7,339 nt of DNA. Origin: JBGYPP01 sp041838515 (GTDB lineage: Bacteria; Bacillota; Clostridia; Lachnospirales; Lachnospiraceae). Under the pieces are notes generated by a model, which was given only the letters and a program-made list of their open reading frames with translations, searched no databases and was not told the DNA's origin. The stretch lies in NCBI GenBank assembly GCA_041838515.1, contig JBGYPP010000025.1, positions 1 through 7,339 of the forward strand, written 5' to 3'. The translations under genes and the position numbers were made by a program. Shown here in pieces: positions 1 through 6,204 of this stretch (position 1 is the first letter of the stretch; each line of letters opens with the position of its first letter).

Positions 1-4
1 ACGC

Positions 5-2776
5 TTATTTGGCGCCATACCAGCTATCCCCCATGGAAAAATCTACCTCCAGATCCACAGACAGCGCTGCCGCACCCTGCATCTGTTCCCGCAGTATGCG
101 CTCCACTGCCTCCTCCTCACCGGGAGCCACCTCCACCAGCAGCTCGTCATGGATTTGCAGGAGCAGCTTGGACTGCAGGCCCTGCTTCCGGAGGGCGGCA
201 AAAACGCCTATCATGGCGATTTTCATAATATCTGCGGCGCTGCCCTGTATGGGCGCGTTCATGGCCACCCTCTCCCCAAAGGCCCTCTGCACATGGTTGG
301 AGGAGGCCAGCTCCGGCATGGGCCGGCGGCGGCCATAGAGGCTCTCCGCATATCCCTTGGATTTGGCCGAATTGACCAAATAATCCAGAAATTCCTTGAT
401 TTGGGGATAAGAGGCAAAATACTGCTCCATATATTTGGCCGCCTCCCCGGGCATAATATCCAAATCCCTGCCAAGGCCAAAGGAACTGATGCCGTAGATT
501 ATGCCAAAATTCACCGCCTTGGCGTGGCGGCGCATCCTGTCACTGACCTCCTCCAAGGGTACGCCAAAGACCGTGGCTGCGGTAATGGCGTGTATATCCC
601 GCCCCTGCCTGTAGGCCTCCAGCAATTTGGCATCCTGGGACATATGCGCCAATATGCGCAGCTCGATCTGGGAGTAGTCCGCATCGGCAAAACGCCAGCC
701 AGGCCTGGGAACGAATACCTTGCGCAGCTTGCGGCCCAATTCCAGGCGTGTGGGTATGTTTTGCAGATTGGGATCGCTGGAACTGAGCCTGCCGGTGGCA
801 GTGACGCATTGATGGAAGCGGGTGTGTATGCGGCCGTCCTCCTCTATATATGCCGCCAGGCCGTCAGCATAGGTGCTTTTCAATTTGGCCAGCGTCCTAA
901 ACTCCAGCACTTTTTGGGCTATAGGATGCCGCAAGGCCAGCTTTTCCAACACGTCAGCGGCGGTGGAATACCCGGTCTTGGTCTTTTTACCGCCTTTTAG
1001 ACCCATCCTGCCAAACAGGATCTCCCCCAGCTGCTTGGGGGAATGTATATTAAATTCCTCTCCTGCCAGATCCCATATCTCCGCCTCCAGGCGGCGTATG
1101 CCCTCTCCCAATTCGTCGGAAAAGGCCAGCAGCTGGGGCTTTTGTACGCATATGCCCTCCCTCTCCATGTGATAGAGAACCAGACCCAGAGGCATTTCTA
1201 TCTGCGCAAACAGTCCCTCCATGCCCTGGGTTCTCAGCGCCTCCTCCAGGCGGGGCACCGCCTCAGCTATGGCACGGGCATAGGCGCAGGCCAGCGCCGA
1301 ATCCCCCTCCCCGGATTCCTCCCGGGGGGGCAGAGCCAGCCCCAGCCAGGTCTGGGCAATCTGCGCCATATCCGGATCGCTGTGTAAGGGATCAAGCAGA
1401 TACGCGGCCAACTGCACATCCACATCTCCATGGCTCTCCATCTTGCCGGGGAAAAAACTGTACAACTGCTTGAGGCCAAATCCCAACAGCCCTCCGGCGC
1501 GGCCCCAGGACTCCAGCGCCCTGGCCAAAGCTCCGCCTATGGCTCCGCCACAGCCATCCGCCCAGAGCAGGCCATGTCCGGGCACATCCAAAGCCATGCC
1601 GCCAAAGGCCCCGGGTTGACCCCATATCCAAAAAGCCATGGGGCAGGGGTCCCCCCCAGATAAGGCCAGCTGCATCTCCAGGGCGGAGGCCAGCTCCTCC
1701 TGGCTGACACTTTGATACGCCCCCTCCTCCCCCCCATGCATCGGGGCGTTTTTCTCCTGCACTCCACTGTCTGCGCTCTCCCGGCCCGGAACCGGTTCCT
1801 GCCCGGCTGCCGGCTTTGACCGGGGTAAAGGCCAGGAATGGGCGGAGTTATTATCAGTAATTTTATTTAAATCAATGTTGTTTCCTGAAAACTTTTTCAG
1901 ATATTGTTTGAATCCCAGCTCCTGCATCCATCTATAGGACTCCGGATTGAAATATCCCTCTGCCTTGGCCGACTCCCAGTCCGGCTCCAGGGGCATGGCA
2001 GTGCAGATCCGGGCCAGCTCCCTGGAGAGAAAGGCCAGATCTTTGTTCTCCGCCAGGCTCTCCCGCACGCTCTTTTTGCCTATCTCCTCCAGATGGCTAT
2101 ATATGCCCTCCAGGGAACCGTACTGCTCTATCAGGCTGCGCGCAGTCTTTTCCCCTATCTTTGGCACTCCGGGTATATTGTCCGAGGCATCCCCCATCAG
2201 CGCCTTGAAATCCACAAAACCGGCCCCGGCGCAGCCGTAAGCCTCCAGGACTGCGGCCCGGTCATAATTCTCCACAACCGTGCGCCCGCCCTTGGTCTTG
2301 GGTATGCGCACCCGTATCATGTCGGTGGCCACCTGCAGCAGATCCCTATCACCGGATACCAGGCAGACCTCCATGCCCTGGCCGGCCGCCCTGAGGGCCA
2401 GGCTGCCCAGTATGTCATCCGCCTCATACCCGGCCTGCTCTATGGCCAAAATTCCCATAGCGGCCAGCAGGCCCCTAAACCGGGGCAGCTGCTCTCTTAG
2501 CTCCGGAGGCATGGACTTGCGGGTTCCCTTATAGTCCTGAAATATGCCGTGCCTAAAGGTGGGCGCATGGGCATCCAGAGCCACCACCAGATACTGGGGC
2601 TGCTCCTCCTCCAATATCTTGAACAGAATATTGAGAAAACCGTAGAGGCCGTTGGTGGGCCTGCCCTGGCCATCGCTCAACGGCGGCACGCCGTAAAAGG
2701 CCCTGTTGATAATGCTGTATCCATCTATCAAAACCAGTTTTTTGCCGGCCGCAGCCACCTGCTCCCTGTCTGCCAT
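5..2776 (-). CDS. polA: DNA polymerase I (5' nuclease + polymerase, proofreading domain degenerate)
   Basis: A 923-residue Pol I, which fills gaps in repair and matures Okazaki fragments. The 5' nuclease domain (about 12-290) keeps its metal-binding acids: LVLIDGY (D18), VVALDAH (D68), YEADDIL (E118-D121), SGDRDLL (D143, D145) and GDASDNIPG (D196, D199). The polymerase domain (about 520-923) has motif A DYSQIELRILAHMSQD (D700), motif B RRHAKAVNFGIIYG (R749, K753, F757, Y761) and motif C QIHDELLVEV (H876, D877), each five residues offset from E. coli. The 3'-5' exonuclease region (about 355-515) lacks DxE, the exo II Asp (GFGLKQL) and YxxxD, so proofreading is predicted absent, as in the Bacillus stearothermophilus enzyme. 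A poorly conserved linker (about 295-355) is locally AT-rich and G-tract-bearing. The start at 2776 is chosen because it follows a G-rich ribosome-binding site; the frame is open to 2854, but ATGs there lack one and lie inside the preceding gene. It ends in TAA, 4 nt from the window edge. Confidence 0.96.
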   Translation of the reverse strand: MADREQVAAAGKKLVLIDGYSIINRAFYGVPPLSDGQGRPTNGLYGFLNILFKILEEEQPQYLVVALDAHAPTFRHGIFQDYKGTRKSMPPELREQLPRFRGLLAAMGILAIEQAGYEADDILGSLALRAAGQGMEVCLVSGDRDLLQVATDMIRVRIPKTKGGRTVVENYDRAAVLEAYGCAGAGFVDFKALMGDASDNIPGVPKIGEKTARSLIEQYGSLEGIYSHLEEIGKKSVRESLAENKDLAFLSRELARICTAMPLEPDWESAKAEGYFNPESYRWMQELGFKQYLKKFSGNNIDLNKITDNNSAHSWPLPRSKPAAGQEPVPGRESADSGVQEKNAPMHGGEEGAYQSVSQEELASALEMQLALSGGDPCPMAFWIWGQPGAFGGMALDVPGHGLLWADGCGGAIGGALARALESWGRAGGLLGFGLKQLYSFFPGKMESHGDVDVQLAAYLLDPLHSDPDMAQIAQTWLGLALPPREESGEGDSALACAYARAIAEAVPRLEEALRTQGMEGLFAQIEMPLGLVLYHMEREGICVQKPQLLAFSDELGEGIRRLEAEIWDLAGEEFNIHSPKQLGEILFGRMGLKGGKKTKTGYSTAADVLEKLALRHPIAQKVLEFRTLAKLKSTYADGLAAYIEEDGRIHTRFHQCVTATGRLSSSDPNLQNIPTRLELGRKLRKVFVPRPGWRFADADYSQIELRILAHMSQDAKLLEAYRQGRDIHAITAATVFGVPLEEVSDRMRRHAKAVNFGIIYGISSFGLGRDLDIMPGEAAKYMEQYFASYPQIKEFLDYLVNSAKSKGYAESLYGRRRPMPELASSNHVQRAFGERVAMNAPIQGSAADIMKIAMIGVFAALRKQGLQSKLLLQIHDELLVEVAPGEEEAVERILREQMQGAAALSVDLEVDFSMGDSWYGAK
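1848..1911. other. AT-rich island inside polA
   Basis: Only 13 of these 64 bases are G or C, about 20%, in an otherwise GC-rich gene. It encodes about residues 289-310, at the end of the 5' nuclease domain and the start of the linker, giving an Asn/Lys/Asp-rich segment (GNNIDLNKITDNN). The frame is intact. It may be relaxed-constraint linker sequence, a remnant insertion, or a site with a DNA- or RNA-level role. Confidence 0.7.
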
Positions 2777-2777
2777 A

Positions 2778-2786
2778 CCCCCCCCT
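2778..2786 (-). promoter_or_regulatory. G-tract ribosome-binding site of polA fused to the preceding stop
   Basis: The minus strand reads TAGGGGGGGGTATG. The stop TAG of the zinc-finger gene runs into eight consecutive G, one T, then the polA ATG at 2776. AGGGG serves as an anti-SD match, but pairing can slide along the tract, so the effective spacing is undefined. The tract length would affect polA translation without altering either protein. Confidence 0.65.
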
Positions 2787-3123
2787 ACAAAAGCATCCAT
2801 AAAATAATGCCCGCCATCAGCGCTATGCCAAAGGCCTCCAATCCCAGCCCCCAATAGATGATCCTATTGTGCATTTTTCCGTTTTTGTTGGCCCTGGCCA
2901 TCTGGTCCTCCAAGGATTTTTGCAGATCAAAGGCCTCTCCCTCCTCCAATTTGGCCAAGCCAACATGCACGAGAAATTGTATGGTCAATTCCTCATGGCA
3001 GGAGGGGCAGGATTGTATATGGGCATCAAAAGCCCGCAGGGTCTTGTAATCCATCTCCCCGCGGACAAAATCCAACATCACCTTTTCTGCTTGCTTACAA
3101 TTCATACCCATATCACTCATCAT
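2785..3123 (-). CDS. Small zf-HC2 (anti-sigma-like) zinc-finger protein with one C-terminal membrane helix
   Basis: A 112-residue protein (106 if it starts at the ATG at 3105). The N-terminal half has the ZAS/zf-HC2 zinc-finger pattern C9-x25-H35-x3-C39-x2-C42 (HIQSCPSCHEEL), the fold that zinc-binding anti-sigma factors use to hold ECF sigma factors. A charged linker (about 58-87) is followed by a hydrophobic segment at about 88-112 (WGLGLEAFGIALMAGIILWM) that reaches the C-terminus. This implies a cytosolic finger tethered to the membrane with almost nothing outside. No sigma factor is adjacent, so a true anti-sigma role is unproven. It could instead be a membrane-anchored adaptor. Similar small proteins near recN or polA in Lachnospiraceae are something I recall but cannot check here. 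The start is uncertain: ATGs at 3123, 3120, 3111 and 3105 are all in frame and none has a strong Shine-Dalgarno. The MNCKQAEKVM start at 3105 fits the domain best. The gene ends in TAG, 8 nt before polA. Confidence 0.85.
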   Translation of the reverse strand: MMSDMGMNCKQAEKVMLDFVRGEMDYKTLRAFDAHIQSCPSCHEELTIQFLVHVGLAKLEEGEAFDLQKSLEDQMARANKNGKMHNRIIYWGLGLEAFGIALMAGIILWMLL

Positions 3124-3146
3124 ACAACAAATCCGCCGCCAATCAA
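3119..3146 (-). promoter_or_regulatory. Candidate internal sigma-A promoter ahead of the zinc-finger gene and polA
   Basis: Minus-strand TTGATT (3146-3141) and TATGAT (3124-3119) are separated by 16 nt. This matches TTGACA at 4 of 6 positions and TATAAT at 5 of 6. It sits in the largest gap of the cluster (51 nt after the recN stop), which is AT-richer than its surroundings. The -10 box overlaps the ATG at 3123. If the promoter is used, transcripts would begin near 3112 and only ATGs further in, most plausibly 3105, could serve. The promoter call is an inference from sequence match alone. Confidence 0.35.
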
Positions 3147-3174
3147 AGAAAGATTTTGCCAGCCATATCCCGGC

Positions 3175-4854
3175 CTAAGACGACTTGGCCTGCTGCGCCG
3201 ACAGGCGAAGCTCCCTGGCATTCTCCAACACAGCCTCCGTCACCTCTTCCCCGGTCAGCATACGGCCCAGCTCACGCAGGCTCTCCTCCTCCCCCAGCAG
3301 GGCGATATGGCTACGGGTTTCCGCCCCCTCCAGGGATTTGGATATCAGGAAATGCACATCCGCCATGGCCGCCATCTGGGGCAGGTGGGTGATACAGATC
3401 ACCTGGTGGGCTGCGGCCAGACGCCCCAGCTGGGCAGCCACCTTCCAGGCGGTCTGTCCGCTGATGCCCGAATCTACCTCGTCAAATATCAATGTGTCCA
3501 CCGGATCCTTGGCCGCCAACACCGTCTTGAGCGCCAGCATAATCCTGGACAATTCTCCTCCGCTGGCCACTTGGCCCAGGGGCTTTTTGGGTTGCCCGGG
3601 ATTGGTGGAGAGCAGAATTTCCACCCGGTCATACCCCCTTGGACCCACGCTGGAGGTGGCCTCCACCTCCACAGACAGATCCACCTGCAAGAAATGCAGC
3701 TGTGCCAGGGAGGCGGCCAGTTCTTTGCCCAAATCCTCGGCCGCCGCCTTGCGGGTCAGGTGTATGCTCTTGCACAAATCCACCAGCTCCGCCTCCTTGG
3801 ACTTCAACTCCTCAAAGATGCCCTCCATGCGCTCTTCGTAATGATCCAAAGCCTCCAAGGCCAGTCTGGCTTGGCCGGCATATTCCAATACGGCTTCTAT
3901 GCCGCCACCGTACTTATGTTTGCACAGCTCTATACGCTCCAGCCTCTCCCTGGCCTCCTCCAAGGCGCCGGGAGCCGACTGCCGCTCCTCCAGCGCCCGG
4001 GCGATCTTGATGGCCAGATCCCCCCATTGCGCATCCAGCGACTGCAGATCCCCATAAATCTCCGCCTCCAGCCCCTCCAGAGGGGATATTGCAGCCAGGG
4101 CGCGCAGGGCTCGGGACAACAGTGCGCCGGCTCCAGACTCCTCTCCCAGGCAGCACTCCCCACATTCCTCCAGGGCCAGCCGCCCTTTCTCCCCCCGGGC
4201 CAGACGGCGGCACTCCTCCTCCAGGGCCAGGTCATCTCCCGGAGCCATGGAGGCCTGCTCTATCTCCTCCAGCGCATGGAGGTATAACTGCCTCTCCCGC
4301 ATACGGGTCTGCTCGTCCTTGCTCTCCTCCTGGAGCTGTCTGCGCAGGCTTTTTACCCGGGCCAAAACACCGCCCAGGCTTTCAAAATATGGCGACAGCG
4401 CTTCCTGGCAGTACCCATCCAGCACATTCCTCTGCTTTTTCTCTCCCAAAAGAGATTGATGCTCATGCTGGCCGTGTATGTCCAACAGCAAGGCTCCCAC
4501 ATCCTTGAGGGTCTTTAACTGGACCATCTCCCCATTGATGCGGCATGTATTGCGGCCCTGGCTGATACGCCTGGATATGCACACGCCGTCCTCATCCAGA
4601 GGCAGCCCCAGCTCCTCTAGCTTGGCCAGCGCCTCCTGCCCCACCCGGCAAAAGACCAGCTCCACCCATACCTCACCTTCGCCCTGCCTCTGCATGGAGG
4701 CTTCGAAGCGCCCTCCAAGAGCCAGATGCAGGGCGGAGAGCAGCAGGGATTTGCCGGCCCCGGTTTCCCCGGTAAAAATATTCAAGCCCGGCCCCAGAGT
4801 AAACTGCGCCTCCCGGATTAATGCCAAATTTTTCACATGTATGCTTTGCAGCAT
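3175..4854 (-). CDS. recN: DNA repair protein RecN (SMC-like ATPase)
   Basis: A 559-residue RecN, the SMC-family ATPase recruited early to double-strand breaks, where it helps hold or tether DNA for RecA-dependent repair. The N-terminal half-ATPase has Walker A GETGAGKS (29-36) and LDIHGQHEHQSLL (124-136). The middle (about 160-380) is Glu/Leu-rich helical coiled coil. The C-terminal half-ATPase has the ABC signature ASGGELSRIMLALK (430-443), Walker B TLIFDEVDSGISG (D458, E459) and the switch histidine THLPQ (489-493). All key ATPase residues are present and the length is normal (about 550-575). One oddity is a cysteine cluster in the coiled-coil region, C215 and then CGECC (231-235). The start at 4854 is fixed by AGGAGG, which overlaps the argR stop, so translational coupling with argR is likely. 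The gene ends in TAG. Confidence 0.96.
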   Translation of the reverse strand: MLQSIHVKNLALIREAQFTLGPGLNIFTGETGAGKSLLLSALHLALGGRFEASMQRQGEGEVWVELVFCRVGQEALAKLEELGLPLDEDGVCISRRISQGRNTCRINGEMVQLKTLKDVGALLLDIHGQHEHQSLLGEKKQRNVLDGYCQEALSPYFESLGGVLARVKSLRRQLQEESKDEQTRMRERQLYLHALEEIEQASMAPGDDLALEEECRRLARGEKGRLALEECGECCLGEESGAGALLSRALRALAAISPLEGLEAEIYGDLQSLDAQWGDLAIKIARALEERQSAPGALEEARERLERIELCKHKYGGGIEAVLEYAGQARLALEALDHYEERMEGIFEELKSKEAELVDLCKSIHLTRKAAAEDLGKELAASLAQLHFLQVDLSVEVEATSSVGPRGYDRVEILLSTNPGQPKKPLGQVASGGELSRIMLALKTVLAAKDPVDTLIFDEVDSGISGQTAWKVAAQLGRLAAAHQVICITHLPQMAAMADVHFLISKSLEGAETRSHIALLGEEESLRELGRMLTGEEVTEAVLENARELRLSAQQAKSS

Positions 4855-4857
4855 ATG

Positions 4858-4864
4858 CCCTCCT
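4858..4864 (-). promoter_or_regulatory. Shine-Dalgarno of recN overlapping the argR stop
   Basis: Minus-strand TAGGAGGGCATATG joins the argR stop TAG (4865-4863), an AGGAGGG ribosome-binding site and the recN ATG (4854). A ribosome finishing argR covers the recN initiation site, so the two are probably translationally coupled. Confidence 0.85.
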
Positions 4865-5345
4865 AGCCCAAAAAACGGGACAAGTCCCGGGATAGGGCCT
4901 CTGCCTCCTCCGGGCCCTTTGCGGCCAAAAACAGCGTATCATCCCCAGCCACACAGCCCAGCATGCCCTCCAAACCCAATTGGTCCAAGGCCGTGGCCAG
5001 AGCCATGGCCATGCCTGCGCTGGTACGCAGCACCACCAGATTCATAGCCAGCTCCATGGACACAAAGGCCTGCTTGAACAGGAGCAAAAAGGCCTCCTGC
5101 TCCTCCCGTCCCTCCTCCAAAGCAGACGCCTCCTCTTGAGGCGCCGGACTGGTCCAGGCCGAGCCGCCTCCAGGCATGCGCAGCTTGTATATGCCCATCT
5201 CCCGTATATCCCTTGACAGCGTGGCCTGGGTCACGGCCATGCCGGCCTCAGACAGTTCCCTGACCAACTCTTCCTGGGTACGCACCATGCCCGTTTGCAG
5301 TATCTGCCGTATTTTCTCCTGTCGCATACGCTTTCCAAAACGCAT
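4863..5345 (-). CDS. argR: Arginine repressor ArgR/AhrC family
   Basis: A 160-residue transcription factor that in the family forms hexamers and, with arginine as corepressor, represses arginine biosynthesis and activates catabolism at ARG boxes. The N-terminal winged helix (about 7-60) contains the recognition helix region TQATLSRDIREMGIYKL (39-55), with S44-R45 as the conserved Ser-Arg. The C-terminal oligomerisation and arginine-binding domain has RTSAGMA (107-113) and GCVAGDDT (130-137), matching the family GTIAGDDT with Cys for Thr and Val for Ile. The linker between domains (about 60-86) is Glu/Ala-rich and somewhat long, making the protein slightly longer than the usual 150 or so. The ATG at 5345 is chosen over the in-frame ATG at 5327 because GGAGG sits 8 nt upstream of it. 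The gene lies between nadK (15-nt gap) and recN (8-nt gap), the usual Firmicutes location. I saw no obvious ARG box in the window. It ends in TAG. Confidence 0.95.
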   Translation of the reverse strand: MRFGKRMRQEKIRQILQTGMVRTQEELVRELSEAGMAVTQATLSRDIREMGIYKLRMPGGGSAWTSPAPQEEASALEEGREEQEAFLLLFKQAFVSMELAMNLVVLRTSAGMAMALATALDQLGLEGMLGCVAGDDTLFLAAKGPEEAEALSRDLSRFLG

Positions 5346-5349
5346 ATGT

Positions 5350-5358
5350 CTCCCCTCC
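5350..5358 (-). promoter_or_regulatory. Shine-Dalgarno of argR
   Basis: Minus-strand GGAGGGGAG lies in the 15-nt nadK-argR gap. The GGAGG core is 8 nt before the ATG at 5345, favouring that start over the internal ATG at 5327. Confidence 0.8.
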
Positions 5359-5360
5359 GG

Positions 5361-6188
5361 CTAGGCCTTGATCTTGGTTTGCAGCAATTCTATAAAACCC
5401 AGCCCCTCCAATTGCAACAGTCCCAGCTCCTCCTTGGCTGCGGCCACCTCCACCCTATCCCCTGAGCGCAGAGCCACCGGCGCGCCTCCGTCACAGACCA
5501 GCTCCGCCTCCTGCACGGCTCCGGACCGGGATAAGGGAATGGAGATTTCCACCCTGTCCTTGGCCTCCAGCACTATGCTTCTCTGATTCAGCGTATGGGC
5601 GCATATGGGCGTGAGAAGGAGCAGCCTGGCCCCCGGATGGACTATAGGTCCTCCGGCGGAAAGATTGTAACCTGTAGACCCTGTGGGAGTGGACAGCAAT
5701 ATGCCGTCCGCATGGTATTGGCACAAAAACACGCCGTTGACATGCACATCATAGGTGATCAATTTCAAAGGCCCCCTCCGGGTAAAAACCACATCGTTTA
5801 AGGCCTTATCCCTGCCGTCCTCCCCCTCCCGAGGCTGTACCTCTACCTGCAAGAGCATACGGGACTGTATCTTCCCCTCCCCGGCCAGCAGCTGGTCCAG
5901 CGCGGTTTTATAAGACTCCGGCTCAATCTGGGTCATATACCCCAGCGTGCCCAGATTGACGCCTATCAAGGGCAGGGTATTCCAGCCGCTGTCCCTGGCC
6001 GCCTGGAGCATGGTGCCATCTCCGCCCAGCACCAGCAGGGCATCCATGCCCTCTTGAGGCAGGGGCTGCCCGCTTCGGGTCCACAATTGCGCCCGGCAGC
6101 CCTTAGATGCCAGATACCCACGGATTTCCTCTGCCAGGGCCATAGCCCCAGCCTTGGTGGGATTGGCATAGATCATCCAATTCCGCAT
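5361..6188 (-). CDS. nadK: NAD kinase
   Basis: A 275-residue NAD kinase that phosphorylates NAD to NADP in the cytosol using ATP or polyphosphate. Family marks are LVLGGDGTML (52-61, catalytic Asp at D57), the nucleotide-contact pair N131-D132 (most family members have Asn-Glu, so this is a conservative change), DGILLSTPTGSTGYNLSAGG (161-180), and PICAHTLNQRSIV (195-207). Length is normal for the family. The frame stays open far upstream, to an ATG at 6461 inside tlyA. The start at 6188 is preferred because the Rossmann-like N-terminus (MIYANPTKAG) begins there and a strong GGGAGGG lies 7 nt before it, while the upstream extension is arginine-rich and unlike the family. The gap from the tlyA stop is 16 nt, so co-transcription is very likely. 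The gene ends in TAG. Confidence 0.95.
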   Translation of the reverse strand: MRNWMIYANPTKAGAMALAEEIRGYLASKGCRAQLWTRSGQPLPQEGMDALLVLGGDGTMLQAARDSGWNTLPLIGVNLGTLGYMTQIEPESYKTALDQLLAGEGKIQSRMLLQVEVQPREGEDGRDKALNDVVFTRRGPLKLITYDVHVNGVFLCQYHADGILLSTPTGSTGYNLSAGGPIVHPGARLLLLTPICAHTLNQRSIVLEAKDRVEISIPLSRSGAVQEAELVCDGGAPVALRSGDRVEVAAAKEELGLLQLEGLGFIELLQTKIKA

Positions 6189-6194
6189 ACGCCG

Positions 6195-6201
6195 CCCTCC
6201 C
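6195..6201 (-). promoter_or_regulatory. Shine-Dalgarno of nadK
   Basis: Minus-strand GGGAGGG lies between the tlyA stop and the ATG at 6188. The GGAGG core is 7 nt from the ATG. It decides the start against the 91-codon upstream extension of the open frame. Confidence 0.8.
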
Positions 6202-6204
6202 AGG

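Noticed and set aside
149..1000. A 283-codon open frame on the plus strand
   Set aside because: It is the complement of the conserved polymerase domain of polA. The minus-strand motifs A, B and C leave no doubt about the coding strand.
1719..1740. A G-quadruplex on the minus strand
   Set aside because: The runs G7, G2 and G5 give only three usable GGG tracts, so a stable three-tetrad quadruplex is not supported.
1690..1760. An internal start producing a separate Klenow-like fragment
   Set aside because: A GGAGG-like sequence lies near 1729, but no in-frame ATG, GTG or TTG follows at a usable distance, so independent initiation is not supported.
2777..2854. N-terminal extension of polA to 2854 or 2800
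   Set aside because: It overlaps the end of the zinc-finger gene, lacks a ribosome-binding site, and is not needed for the 5' nuclease fold.
3124..3174. An intrinsic terminator after recN
   Set aside because: There is only a weak GCC/GGC pairing near the recN stop and no following T-run on the minus strand.
2869..4287. A 472-codon open frame on the plus strand
   Set aside because: It lies antisense to recN and the zinc-finger gene, both of which have clear family motifs. Its product is His/Gln/Leu-rich with no recognisable domain. Plus-strand stops are rare only because the minus-strand codons CTA, TTA and TCA are rarely used.
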